From the NCBI GenBank assembly GCA_030638785.1, contig DAOWDY010000134.1, forward strand, positions 1 through 17,582: a stretch of 17,582 bases of DNA, given 5' to 3'. The notes under the pieces are model-generated. The model saw only the letters and a program-made list of their open reading frames with translations. It was not told the DNA's origin and did not search any database. This DNA comes from Candidatus Thorarchaeota archaeon (lineage in GTDB: Archaea > Asgardarchaeota > Thorarchaeia > Thorarchaeales > Thorarchaeaceae). The translations under genes and the position numbers were made by a program. Positions 1 through 7,731 of the stretch are shown piece by piece. Every line of letters begins with the position of its first letter. Positions within the stretch are counted from its first letter, which is position 1.

Positions 1-219
1 AGTGATTAATGCTGTAATCGTATTCTCCTTTGCAGCAAGGATGATTCTCTTTTCCTCAGTTGTAAATGAAGAGAGACCTCCTAGTTTGAGTTCTCGCGAG
101 AAGTGAGTAATTGCAGTTACAAAACTTGAGAAGAGGGAGGCATCTATGCCTTTCTTTAATTTTGAGAAGAGGGGTATTCCTGATTTTGAGTCGAAGATGA
201 CGACTCCTTCAATGTCCAT
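1..219 (-). CDS. Longin/roadblock-like domain protein, partial (3' end beyond the window)
   Basis: Reading the minus strand from an ATG at 217-219 gives 73 open codons running off the window edge. The protein opens MDIEGVVIFDSKSG, with LFSKLKKG and LFSSFVTAITHFS further in. This is the strand-helix pattern of small profilin-like folds (longin, roadblock/LC7): a hydrophobic first strand, an acidic residue and Gly turn, then an amphipathic helix. The same spacing of D..LF..F..AI...S is seen in the two longin-like proteins at 11540 and 13443, so I place it in that family. In Asgard archaea such domains are known to accompany Ras-like GTPases; which partner this one has cannot be told here. A GAGG ribosome binding site (230-233) lies 10 nt before the ATG. 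The fold is my inference from pattern, not from a search. Confidence 0.6.
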   Translation of the reverse strand, partial: MDIEGVVIFDSKSGIPLFSKLKKGIDASLFSSFVTAITHFSRELKLGGLSSFTTEEKRIILAAKENTITALIT

Positions 220-257
220 TTTAGTTCAGCCTCTAGATGAGAGTCTAATCAGGCCGC

Positions 258-266
258 TATTATATC
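258..266 (-). promoter_or_regulatory. Candidate TATA box for the longin-like gene at the window start
   Basis: On the minus strand the sequence reads GATATAATA, about 40 nt before the ATG at 219. A start of transcription about 25 nt downstream would leave a short leader containing the GAGG site. The 115-nt gap 220-334 shows no other gene. Confidence 0.4.
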
Positions 267-334
267 CTATTAAGTAATTATTGTACATGGCAAATGATTT
301 CTTCTGTGCATATGATTGCAAAACAGCCTTTCTG

Positions 335-1039
335 TTACTTCTTGAGGATGTCTACTACTGGATTCTTGATTAGCTTCTTGAAGATCTTCGAATTGTAGAA
401 CTCTGATAGTCTGTTTGCACACGGAATAATTGCACATCGCGAACACATGTATTCTGCAAGCGTCTGGGTACTACCAACGCTACCTATAGTCTTCTTGAAC
501 TCATCGTATGAAGGGGCGAAGAAGAATGATTTCTTGGATGCCAGTCCTGTAATAACAGTCATGAATATCTTCTCAAAGGTTGGTGCTGTGATTCCGCCTT
601 GATTGACAAGATTTGAGATTGTGACCATTGAGGCTGCTAGTGAACAGGAAAGTGCGTTGTGTTGTGTATCCCACCTGTTGTCGATAGCTACCTCAACGAT
701 TCCAGTTTCCCACATTCTAAAGAATTCAAGTCCCGGTCTCTTGTATCCATCAATAATCGGTTCGACGATTTTCCCGCCCAAGCGTTCTTTCCCATGGCGT
801 ATCGGTAATCCTCGAGGAATATGAGAACCTTTTCCACAGAAGGCGTACCACCCAGAGTACTTCCCTTTCTTGAGCAGTCGATGAACATTTTGTACAGGTT
901 CTAGTTGTCGCTCAAGTTCATGCACAGGAACCCAGATTGTGTGATCTGCACAGCGTAGGTCGCCACATAGCGCACATGCGAACACTTCCTGTTCAGCCTT
1001 GCTCCGACCATACTGTATGCATTCAGTACATTTTGACAT
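335..1039 (-). CDS. AN1-like zinc-finger protein of unknown function
   Basis: A 234-residue protein with cysteines at 4, 7, 22, 25 and 30 and histidines at 33 and 40. The spacing C-x2-C-x14-C-x2-C-x4-C-x2-H-x6-H resembles the first part of AN1-type zinc fingers. A further CGKGSH lies near residue 70 and three cysteines (199, 202, 207) lie near the C-terminus, so a second metal site is possible. The middle (about 85-190) is not recognised and has no clear membrane segment. The ATG at 1037-1039 is preceded by a purine-rich GGGAAGAGAG stretch; a stop codon lies in frame a short way upstream, so no longer start exists. It is divergent from nadB. AN1 fingers in eukaryotes occur in ubiquitin- and stress-related proteins; extending that role here would be a guess. 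Confidence 0.6.
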   Translation of the reverse strand: MSKCTECIQYGRSKAEQEVFACALCGDLRCADHTIWVPVHELERQLEPVQNVHRLLKKGKYSGWYAFCGKGSHIPRGLPIRHGKERLGGKIVEPIIDGYKRPGLEFFRMWETGIVEVAIDNRWDTQHNALSCSLAASMVTISNLVNQGGITAPTFEKIFMTVITGLASKKSFFFAPSYDEFKKTIGSVGSTQTLAEYMCSRCAIIPCANRLSEFYNSKIFKKLIKNPVVDILKK

Positions 1040-1106
1040 TCTCTCTTCCCCGTTTCCTCCTAGTGGTCACCTCCCGTTATCTCTTTCGCATGACGGTTGC
1101 GTAACT

Positions 1107-1115
1107 TGTATATGG
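1107..1115 (+). promoter_or_regulatory. Candidate TATA box of nadB
   Basis: TGTATATGG lies about 70 nt before the preferred nadB start at 1184. It sits inside the longer reading frame that could begin at TTG 1097, which argues against that upstream start. Confidence 0.35.
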
Positions 1116-1183
1116 ATTATCTTCAAGAAGTGCGTAGGTCCATAGGACAAACCACCGACCAATCATCCAAGGAGAACATTAGA

Positions 1184-2773
1184 ATGGCCAACAAAACATA
1201 CACCTCCGACTTTCTTGTGATTGGTAGCGGTTTAGCTGGACAGTTATTCTCTTTGAAATCTGCTGACAAGGCCTCAGTGAATCTCATCACCAAAGCAACG
1301 TTGACAGAGTCTGCAACCAATCTCGCTCAGGGCGGAATTGCTGCCGTTGTAGCTGACCCAGATTCATTTGAGAAGCATATTGAGGATACCATACGAGTGG
1401 GCGCAGGTCTCTGTCATACCAAAATTGTTGAGGAATATGTCAGAGCAGGGCCTAAAGTCATCCAAGATCTTGAGAGTGCGGGCGTCAAATTCTGCAGAGA
1501 TGAATCCTGTGGCGAGTACGAGCTAGGGTTGGAGGGAGGTCACAGTGAGAGACGTGTACTTCATGTGAAAGATCACACTGGAAAGGACATCGAACTAGCA
1601 CTTGCCGATAAAGTTCGGGAATCTAACGGAATAACCATCTATGAGAATCATATGGCAGTCAATCTCTTTGTGAAGAATAACCGGGTTGCTGGAGCATATG
1701 TCCTTGATATCAATACTGGTGAGGTTGAGAGGTTTGTTGCAAAAGTAACAATTCTAGCTACTGGTGGTGCTGGTAGGGTGTTCCTCTATACCAGTAATCC
1801 CGACGTTGCTACTGGCGACGGTATTGCGATGGCTTACCGAGCCGGAGCTTCTGTAACAAACATGGAATTGTATCAGTTTCATCCCACTCTCCTGTTCCAT
1901 CCCAAGATTCGGGCTTCTCTCATATCAGAGGCTCTGCGGGGTGAGGGAGCTCTCCTCCTAGGATCTGATGGTCAGAGGTTTATGCAGAATTACCACCCTG
2001 ATGCAGAACTTGCACCAAGAGATGTAGTAGCGAGGGCTATTGACAATGAATTGAAGAAAACAGGTACATCCCACGTCTGGCTTGATATTTCATTCAAGAA
2101 TTCTGAGTTCATCAAAGACCGATTTCCCGCCATCTATGAAACCTGTCTTTCCGCAGGTGTGGACATGACCAAGGAACCCATTCCTGTTGTCCCGGCAGCA
2201 CACTATCTGATGGGAGGTGTCAAGGTGGACAAAGATGGGAGAACTGACGTGAAGGGTCTGTATGCTATCGGGGAAACAGCCTGTTCGGGTCTTCATGGTG
2301 CAAATCGACTTGCCTCAAATTCGTTGCTTGAGGCTGCTGTCATGGCAAGCTATGCATCAAGAGCTGCGCTGGTGGATATTCAAGGAGAAACCTTCGATAA
2401 CGAGATACCTCCGTGGGATCCTGGAGAGGCAACTGATCCTGACGAGCTCGTAATCATTTCACACCTGTGGGATGAGATTAGAAGAATCATGTCGTACTAT
2501 GTGGGAATTGTCAGATCACACAAGCGACTGATCCGAGCCCGTAATCGAATTGGATTCATTGCAAAGGAGATTATGCAGTTTTACTGGAATTACCAAATTA
2601 CCGAGGATCTTATTGAATTGAGAAACATCGCTCTTGTGGCTGAACTCATCATCAAAATGGCTCGAATGCGTAAGGAGTGCAGAGGTGCTCACTACAATAA
2701 GGACTTCACAGAAGAATGGATCGAGACCGTAGATACTGTGCTTAAGAAGGGCTTTCTACCCATTGACTCCTAG
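1184..2773 (+). CDS. nadB: L-aspartate oxidase (NadB)
   Basis: The enzyme oxidises L-aspartate to iminoaspartate, the first step of de novo NAD synthesis, using FAD. The N-terminal dinucleotide-binding motif GSGLAG is at residues 14-19, followed by the flavin-contacting ATNLAQGGIAA. Active-site segments typical of NadB follow in order: HPTLLFHP, EALRGEGALL, RDVVARAID, PAAHYLMGG and GANRLASNSLLE. The last two, with the aspartate-oxidase-type C-terminal helices, favour NadB over succinate dehydrogenase or fumarate reductase. The frame is open from TTG 1097, but ATG 1184 has AAGGAG 9 nt upstream, starts directly before the FAD fold, and gives 529 residues, near the family's usual length. No nadA or nadC lies in this window. 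The next gene follows 14 nt later and is probably co-transcribed. Confidence 0.93.
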   Translation: MANKTYTSDFLVIGSGLAGQLFSLKSADKASVNLITKATLTESATNLAQGGIAAVVADPDSFEKHIEDTIRVGAGLCHTKIVEEYVRAGPKVIQDLESAGVKFCRDESCGEYELGLEGGHSERRVLHVKDHTGKDIELALADKVRESNGITIYENHMAVNLFVKNNRVAGAYVLDINTGEVERFVAKVTILATGGAGRVFLYTSNPDVATGDGIAMAYRAGASVTNMELYQFHPTLLFHPKIRASLISEALRGEGALLLGSDGQRFMQNYHPDAELAPRDVVARAIDNELKKTGTSHVWLDISFKNSEFIKDRFPAIYETCLSAGVDMTKEPIPVVPAAHYLMGGVKVDKDGRTDVKGLYAIGETACSGLHGANRLASNSLLEAAVMASYASRAALVDIQGETFDNEIPPWDPGEATDPDELVIISHLWDEIRRIMSYYVGIVRSHKRLIRARNRIGFIAKEIMQFYWNYQITEDLIELRNIALVAELIIKMARMRKECRGAHYNKDFTEEWIETVDTVLKKGFLPIDS

Positions 2774-2787
2774 ATGGTGTAATAGTA

Positions 2788-3321
2788 ATGGGTCGCAAAG
2801 AGCATGCCCAATCCTTCATGCTTCCAATAACAATCACAATCATTATTCCTGTAGTTCTAATGTATCTTAGTTTGGGTGTCGATCCTTGGTTCGTATGGCC
2901 GCCTCGTAATAATCTAATATTAATCATTAGTGGGGGATTACTCATTGTTGCTGGACTATATTTCTTGGTCAATACTATCAAACTGTTTGCACGACTTGGT
3001 GAAGGAACCCTATCGCCGCTTCATCCAACGCAGAAACTTGTCGTTTCAGGAATCTACCGACATGTTCGGAATCCTATGATAACAGGTGTGTTACTTATCG
3101 TATTAGGTGAATCCATTACCTTCTTCTCAGTCTGGGTGTTTGGGTTGTTCCTCTTCTTCTTCATTGGTAATCACGTTTACTTCATCAAATCTGAAGAACC
3201 TGGACTAGTCAAACGGTTCGGAGATGATTTCCTTCTCTACAAAAAGAATGTTCCCCGTTGGATTCCAAGAAGAAAGCCTTGGTCACCACCAACTGCTAAT
3301 AGTGATGACCAGGTGAGTTGA
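2788..3321 (+). CDS. Isoprenylcysteine carboxyl methyltransferase-like (ICMT/PEMT) membrane protein
   Basis: A 177-residue protein with about four hydrophobic segments (roughly 10-30, 42-64, 98-115 and 118-138). The C-terminal half carries the pattern of the ICMT/phospholipid methyltransferase family: LVVSGIYRHVRNPMITG, then EEPGLVKRFGDDFLLY and VPRWIPR. In this family the RHVRNP and EEP..KRFG..Y segments form the S-adenosylmethionine site at the membrane surface. The substrate cannot be read from sequence; lipids and other membrane-bound acceptors are possible, and prenylated proteins are not implied because neither GTPase here ends in a prenylation motif. It starts 14 nt after nadB with only a weak GGTG upstream. 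The arginine-rich tail is unremarkable. Confidence 0.8.
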   Translation: MGRKEHAQSFMLPITITIIIPVVLMYLSLGVDPWFVWPPRNNLILIISGGLLIVAGLYFLVNTIKLFARLGEGTLSPLHPTQKLVVSGIYRHVRNPMITGVLLIVLGESITFFSVWVFGLFLFFFIGNHVYFIKSEEPGLVKRFGDDFLLYKKNVPRWIPRRKPWSPPTANSDDQVS

Positions 3322-3430
3322 TTTATTGTTATTCCTACTAGAGGCCCTCTGCGGCAGTGGCTACCGCCATATCATGTCTGAATTCCACCATGAACGGAAT
3401 TTCATATCTGAGGTCCTGAAGAGTTGCACT

Positions 3431-4801
3431 TCATTCTCCTCCAACTTTTGCGCTAACAGTTTGAGGTTGTTCTAATGCAAGGCCTTCCAATTTAGGTACG
3501 GTACCAAGTTGCCCATCCATCAATGCACCGTATGCTTCCATATCGAAGTGTCCATGCCCTGAAAGATTGAATACAATCACTCGCTCCTCTTGGTCTCTCT
3601 TTGCCTCGAGAGCTGATTCAACTGCTGCTTGTATTGCATGTGCTGATTCTGGTGCTGGAATGATTCCCTCAGTTCGAGCAAATAATATACCTGCACCCAA
3701 CACTTCCGTTTGTTCATAGGATTTAGGAGTGATTCGTCCCTCATTCTTGAGAGCGCTAATTATCGGAGCAACACCGTGATACCTCAGGCCTCCTGCATGA
3801 ATCTTTGGAGGTATGAAGTCTGCTCCAAGACTGAACATCTTGACCTTAGGCGTTATTCCTGCGGTATCACCGAAATCGTAGACGTATTCACCCTTTGTGA
3901 GTGTTGGACAGGCTGTGGGTTCTGCAGCGATGTATTCCACATCTTTGAACTTTTCATCAGAGAGGAAGGGAATCGCTATTCCAGCGAAGTTACTACCTCC
4001 ACCAACACAACCAATGATCACATCAGGAGTTTCATCCACTGATTCAAGTTGCATCATGACCTCTTGTCCGATAATCGATTGATGTAACAAGACATGGTTC
4101 AGAACAGATCCTAGTGTGTACTTTGTGTTATCGTTTGCGAGAGTGTCTTCCAAAGCTTCACTGATTGAAATACCAAGTGAACCAGGATGGTCTGGGTTCT
4201 CTGCGGTCATCTTCCTCCCAAAGTCTGTTAAATCGGAAGGACTTGGAACTACCTTTGCTCCATAGGATTTCATGAGAGTACTACGATATGGCTTCTGTTG
4301 ATAGCTGATTCTCACCATGTAGATCATGGCTTCTATGTCGAAGTGTGCGCATGAGAGTGAAACGGCGGAGCCCCATTGACCTGCCCCTGTTTCGCTGGCT
4401 AATCGTTCAATCCCTTCTTTCTGAGCATAGTATGCTTGGGCAAGGGCTGTGTTTAGCTTGTGGCTCCCGGTGGGTGAAACGTCTTCACGTTTGTAGTAGA
4501 TTCTTGCGGGAGTCTTTAGAGCCTTCTCTAATCCGATTGCTCTCTGAAGTGGTGTCGGTCTTCCGTATCTGATCAGACCCTCTCGAATCTCGTCAGGGAT
4601 TGGAACCCGTTTATCACTGACCATCTCTTGCCGTACACATTCCTTGACAAAGATTGCCTCAAGTGCCTCAGGCGATATTGGCTCTTCTGTGGCTGGGTTA
4701 ATTGGTGGTGATAATGGTTCTCGCAAATATGGAAGGATGTTCACATAGTTTCGTGGCATCTCTTCAATATCTAATAGAATTCTAGTTTGTTGTTTTTTCA
4801 T
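3431..4801 (-). CDS. trpB2: Tryptophan synthase beta chain, TrpB2 type
   Basis: A pyridoxal-phosphate enzyme joining indole and serine to make tryptophan. GRPTPL is at residues 80-85, the cofactor lysine is K115 in SHKLN, ETGAGQWG is at 137-144, and the phosphate-binding loop GGGSN is at 267-271. The N-terminal extension (about 75 residues before GRPTPL) and the total of 456 residues mark the TrpB2 subfamily rather than the shorter TrpB1. No trpA or other trp gene is nearby, which fits the idea that TrpB2 often acts alone, for example in indole salvage. The ATG has GGAGA 9 nt upstream and a strong TATA box (4851-4860). The gene converges with the ICMT-like gene; the 109-nt gap between them holds no clear gene. 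Confidence 0.93.
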   Translation of the reverse strand: MKKQQTRILLDIEEMPRNYVNILPYLREPLSPPINPATEEPISPEALEAIFVKECVRQEMVSDKRVPIPDEIREGLIRYGRPTPLQRAIGLEKALKTPARIYYKREDVSPTGSHKLNTALAQAYYAQKEGIERLASETGAGQWGSAVSLSCAHFDIEAMIYMVRISYQQKPYRSTLMKSYGAKVVPSPSDLTDFGRKMTAENPDHPGSLGISISEALEDTLANDNTKYTLGSVLNHVLLHQSIIGQEVMMQLESVDETPDVIIGCVGGGSNFAGIAIPFLSDEKFKDVEYIAAEPTACPTLTKGEYVYDFGDTAGITPKVKMFSLGADFIPPKIHAGGLRYHGVAPIISALKNEGRITPKSYEQTEVLGAGILFARTEGIIPAPESAHAIQAAVESALEAKRDQEERVIVFNLSGHGHFDMEAYGALMDGQLGTVPKLEGLALEQPQTVSAKVGGE

Positions 4802-4850
4802 GGTATGTTGTCTCCAGACATAAAGAATGGGTCCACTCTCAAGGATTGGA

Positions 4851-4860
4851 ATATAAAATC
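4851..4860 (-). promoter_or_regulatory. TATA box of trpB2
   Basis: On the minus strand the sequence reads GATTTTATAT, preceded by a purine-containing CA as in an archaeal BRE. It lies 50 nt before the ATG at 4801, predicting a leader of about 25 nt with the GGAGA ribosome binding site. The hairpins at 4888-4980 would therefore be upstream of the transcript, not part of the trpB2 leader. Confidence 0.6.
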
Positions 4861-4887
4861 TGAAAATTCGTATGGTTCTACCTGAAA

Positions 4888-5001
4888 CCCCGCAGAGCGG
4901 GGAAAGAGAAAGAGCGCAAGGAATAATACTTTAGTGCTCAATAAAGAATGAGCTGAACGGTCCTTCTCATCAGAAGGACCAACTGCCATTGGCCAGAGCA
5001 C
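4888..5001. other. Structured intergenic segment, possible small RNA
   Basis: The 384-nt gap 4802-5185 has no convincing gene but contains three sets of inverted repeats. CCCCGC-AGA-GCGGGG (4888-4902) is a 6-bp hairpin. A perfect 9-bp stem GGTCCTTCT/AGAAGGACC with a 4-nt loop spans 4959-4980. GTGCTC (4934-4939) pairs with GAGCAC (4996-5001), enclosing the second hairpin. On the minus strand a TTTTAAAAG sequence near 5055-5063 could act as TATA box, and the GC-rich hairpin followed by TTT could end such a transcript. This would give an RNA of about 150 nt. No known RNA family was recognised and either strand is possible. Confidence 0.3.
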
Positions 5002-5185
5002 ACACGCATTATTTTCAATCCTTGAAAGTGGTTATCCGCTTGCATCGTGAATTCCTTTTAAAAGTTGTGCATCGAAGTACTATAACGAACAATAATATCC
5101 ATATATGTACACTCATACCATACATACTGAATACAGCTTTTTGAATAATTTCTGAGATTAAATAGAAGCATTCATACTTGCTTCC

Positions 5186-5566
5186 ATGAGAATAAACAAT
5201 GATATGCTGACCACACACAATGTAGAACCTAAGGACCGAGATGAGGTGGTCGCACTCTTCCTAGAAGCCCAAAAATCGAATGAAGCGCGTCGCAGGGAGA
5301 TAGCCTTCATACTTGGGCCACAGATCAAGAAGGCGGATGTGTTCAACTTTGAGCGGCTCCTACGGACTATAGATATGACGGGTGATCTTGATGTGACTGG
5401 ATGGCCCCGGTACTCGGTAAAATCTCTGATGCGTGTGTGTGCTGAGTGCAAGACCTGGATAACTGTCAAGAACGGTGAACGACTACTCTCCCCAGTGTCA
5501 TATCCAGCTGATGGTCCAATTCTTGAGAAGTTCGTTGAGGCTGTGATGACGGGAGAGTGGACCTAA
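5186..5566 (+). CDS. Hypothetical protein, 126 residues
   Basis: Not recognised. The protein is soluble and charged: a helical, Arg/Glu-rich first half (about 15-60, including EVVALFLEAQKSNEARRREI) and a second half with the paired cysteines CAEC (about 85-88) and several aromatic residues. No signal peptide or membrane segment is seen. The codon pattern and amino-acid mix look coding, whereas the opposite-strand frames look like shadows. The start is uncertain: ATG 5186 lies about 26 nt after an AT-rich TTAAATAG, which would suit a leaderless transcript, while ATG 5204 (residue 7) would have an 18-nt leader. A possible small gene overlaps its stop codon. Function unknown. Confidence 0.6.
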   Translation: MRINNDMLTTHNVEPKDRDEVVALFLEAQKSNEARRREIAFILGPQIKKADVFNFERLLRTIDMTGDLDVTGWPRYSVKSLMRVCAECKTWITVKNGERLLSPVSYPADGPILEKFVEAVMTGEWT

Positions 5567-5682
5567 TGAGTGGCATTACCAGTTTGAATTTTCCCAGTAT
5601 TCTATCATCTTGGTTCCGTAAGGTTAGACGAGTCACAACCAACCCTCATGCTAGCAAGAAAACAGATCAGCGGAAAATATAG
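5566..5682 (+). CDS. Possible 38-residue basic peptide coupled to the preceding gene
   Basis: The ATG at 5566-5568 shares its A with the TAA stop of the preceding gene (TAATG), a classic coupling arrangement. GGGAG (5551-5555) lies 10 nt before the ATG. The peptide begins MSGITSLNFPSILSSWFRKV and continues with an Arg/Lys-rich tail ending KKTDQRKI, so it could form a short amphipathic helix and bind nucleic acid or a membrane surface. It matches no family I know. The short length means chance cannot be excluded. Confidence 0.35.
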   Translation: MSGITSLNFPSILSSWFRKVRRVTTNPHASKKTDQRKI

Positions 5683-5713
5683 TTGCCAAAGTCGCCATAG
5701 GTTGAATATTGAA

Positions 5714-6871
5714 CTAGTGTTCATATCTTCTCTTCAAATAGAATGCAACAGTCACAAAAACCAAAGAGGATAATCCTGCTATGAATAGGGGGATGGTGGG
5801 GAATAACTGCCAAGATTGAGTGAATCCGAGTGAGAAACGAATCCCTTCCAATTGTTTTAGTCCTAATCCATTTCCGCTATTTGTCCTAGCCACGACTCCA
5901 TCTGCCCCTGCAACCCAGCAATAAGATGCATTCACAACTGAAACTGATATTAAATATGCGTCCTCAAAATCCTGTTCGTACCAGCTTCTTCCACCATCAC
6001 GAGAATAGGAAATCGATGGTCCACTTCCAACAAGCCATCCATGATTTTGGTCTATGAATTGTATGTCATTGAATTTTCTAGACCGAGTATTTGTTTGTGG
6101 TCCAAAAAACGCATGTTCATTCCAATTCCTGACATCGAAATCAGAAACCGTTGTAGGATGTGCTGCCCAACCATAGGTTTCATTGATTAAATCTAATCCT
6201 GTTGTGCTTCTATTACATTCCAACTCCCATGATGTTCCTAAATCGGTACTTCGATAGATTCCATCGTAAGAGGAAATACGAAGTTCTGACTCTGTCAGTT
6301 GTAAATCCGTTGGATATGTGGAATCAGTTTCATCAAGTGGATTCGTAAGCAAGGTCCATGATATCCCTCCATCTGTTGTGAGGACGAATCCATCATTTCC
6401 TCCAATGAATCCGAACGATGAATTAAGGAACACAATTTTCTTCATTGAGTCTAGTCCAATGATACTATTATTCCAAGAATCTCCACCATTGATTGAATGA
6501 TATAGTTTGGAATTAGTGATCGCCCATAAGTCCGAGCTGCTTACAATTGAGATGCACCAAAAGAACCAACGTGTTTCTAGCTGGCTGTGCCAAGAACTTC
6601 CTCCATCAGTTGAACGTAGAAGTATTCCCTCTCCTGCCAGCCAACCATGAGTGGAATTAACAAACTCCACATCCCGAAACCATGTATCCTCATATCCAGT
6701 AACTGCAACCAATTCCCATTCCGCGACTGGTCTATCAATCTCTGACATGACATAAACTGTTGAATTAAAAGAGATTAGGAATGTGAGGATGATTCCAAAG
6801 ATAAGAATGCATGGGAAGTATCCCGAGAAAACCCATTCGAAAGTTCTGGATCTTCTCTCTGTTTGGCTCAC
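5714..6871 (-). CDS. Membrane-anchored Asp-box (BNR) repeat protein, Ycf48-like propeller
   Basis: A 385-residue protein with an N-terminal membrane segment (about 16-36), a large outside domain and a C-terminal membrane segment (about 357-378) followed by KRRYEH. The outside domain has at least five Asp-box motifs of the form SxDGGxSW at about 87-94, 126-133, 165-172, 208-215 and 290-297, interleaved with hGW..G strands. Such motifs sit in beta-propeller blades, as in sialidases and the photosystem assembly factor Ycf48/HCF136. No sialidase arginine triad is evident, so a binding or scaffolding role is more likely than catalysis. The frame opens at TTG 6886, but GTG 6871 has a perfect GGAGG 8 nt upstream and is preferred. 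It follows the Vps62-like gene on the same strand. Confidence 0.75.
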   Translation of the reverse strand: MSQTERRSRTFEWVFSGYFPCILIFGIILTFLISFNSTVYVMSEIDRPVAEWELVAVTGYEDTWFRDVEFVNSTHGWLAGEGILLRSTDGGSSWHSQLETRWFFWCISIVSSSDLWAITNSKLYHSINGGDSWNNSIIGLDSMKKIVFLNSSFGFIGGNDGFVLTTDGGISWTLLTNPLDETDSTYPTDLQLTESELRISSYDGIYRSTDLGTSWELECNRSTTGLDLINETYGWAAHPTTVSDFDVRNWNEHAFFGPQTNTRSRKFNDIQFIDQNHGWLVGSGPSISYSRDGGRSWYEQDFEDAYLISVSVVNASYCWVAGADGVVARTNSGNGLGLKQLEGIRFSLGFTQSWQLFPTIPLFIAGLSSLVFVTVAFYLKRRYEH

Positions 6872-6950
6872 CGAACCGACCTCCAACCACTAGTAGAAGA
6901 TAGTCGCGTGAAGGCATTTCAATGTTAAGATGCAATGAATGGAGATACAA

Positions 6951-7667
6951 TCAGAACCCGTTCTCAATGGGTTTTACATTCTGAGCGTTCCGCCATCTAT
7001 TGTTGTAATCATTGGTAGGACTTCTTGGAGCTTGTGAATCTCCCCATCGACCACTGTAGGTGAAGAAGTTGGTGTCAGAGAGAGCAACTAGATTAGCGAC
7101 TGTATTCCATCTCTTGCCACCAGTAGCAATCTTATCACAGAATACTTTCTTGTAACAATAGGGGTCCGATTTCGGGGAAACATAGTGGGCATGAGAACCA
7201 AGTGCAACCCAAACATGGATTTGATTCTCTTGAAGCAGGGGCGATTCGCTCTTGAAATCCGGAAGAGTCAGGTGTGCAGGGTCTCCTGCAATGCCTGCAG
7301 TCAGATGATTTGATAAAAGCCAAATTCTCTCATCAGGAGAGTATATTCGAACCTCTATATGTTCCCAGTCCCCGAGATGTTCACCAATACCTAGTGTGGC
7401 TTTCGGGAAATGGTTGTATCTGTACCAGAACCAGTATCGTATTTGCGTTAGTTCTGCATCTCTCCACACCTCAAAGTAGCAGGGTGTTCGTGGATTCAAT
7501 TCCTTCTGTGAGACGTCCTTTGAGAAGGATTCCCAATTCCCACCATATTTTGTGTAGGTTTCTTCTGCATCAGATGGATAGCAACAGTGTGTTCCTTCAT
7601 CTGGATGAAATCGAAGTACTGGAGAGTACTCTTTCACTAATTGGAGAAGTTCGTCATCGATATTCAT
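6951..7667 (-). CDS. Vps62-like (DUF946) protein
   Basis: A 238-residue protein with the hallmarks of the Vps62/DUF946 family: YSPVLRFHPDE (14-24), RYWFWYRYN (77-85), HLGDWEHIEVRI (97-108) and GSHAHY (157-162). The conserved histidines and acidic residues recall the fold shared with NPP1-type proteins, but the biochemical role is unknown. Yeast Vps62 was linked to vacuolar targeting. No signal peptide or membrane segment is seen. The frame is open back to GTG 7757, overlapping galactokinase, but ATG 7667 has GAGG 9 nt upstream and starts just before the conserved domain, so I chose it. It lies 64 nt after galactokinase and 79 nt before the preferred start of the BNR protein on the same strand, probably as one transcript. 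Confidence 0.72.
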   Translation of the reverse strand: MNIDDELLQLVKEYSPVLRFHPDEGTHCCYPSDAEETYTKYGGNWESFSKDVSQKELNPRTPCYFEVWRDAELTQIRYWFWYRYNHFPKATLGIGEHLGDWEHIEVRIYSPDERIWLLSNHLTAGIAGDPAHLTLPDFKSESPLLQENQIHVWVALGSHAHYVSPKSDPYCYKKVFCDKIATGGKRWNTVANLVALSDTNFFTYSGRWGDSQAPRSPTNDYNNRWRNAQNVKPIENGF

Positions 7668-7731
7668 TGTGAGCAACCTCTTGTTCAGGTTCTGTCGAGT
7701 AGTTAATTGCTCCGATTTGTATATTGGTCGC

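Noticed and set aside
1097..1183. Upstream extension of nadB from TTG 1097.
   Set aside because: A TATA box lies inside it, ATG 1184 has a proper ribosome binding site, and the FAD fold begins right after 1184.
2788..3321. Idea that the ICMT-like enzyme modifies the GTPases of the cassette.
   Set aside because: Neither GTPase ends with a cysteine-containing prenylation motif and the genes are 9 kb apart.
4959..4980. CTGATGAG on the minus strand, resembling a hammerhead ribozyme core or a C-box of a C/D RNA.
   Set aside because: The GAAA and stem pattern of a hammerhead and a CTGA D-box at suitable distance are both missing; the motif is simply the hairpin loop.
4798..5001. A 67-codon minus-strand frame whose stop overlaps the trpB2 ATG (ATGA).
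   Set aside because: It has no ribosome binding site at its GTG, runs through the hairpins and contains the trpB2 TATA box; the overlap looks accidental.
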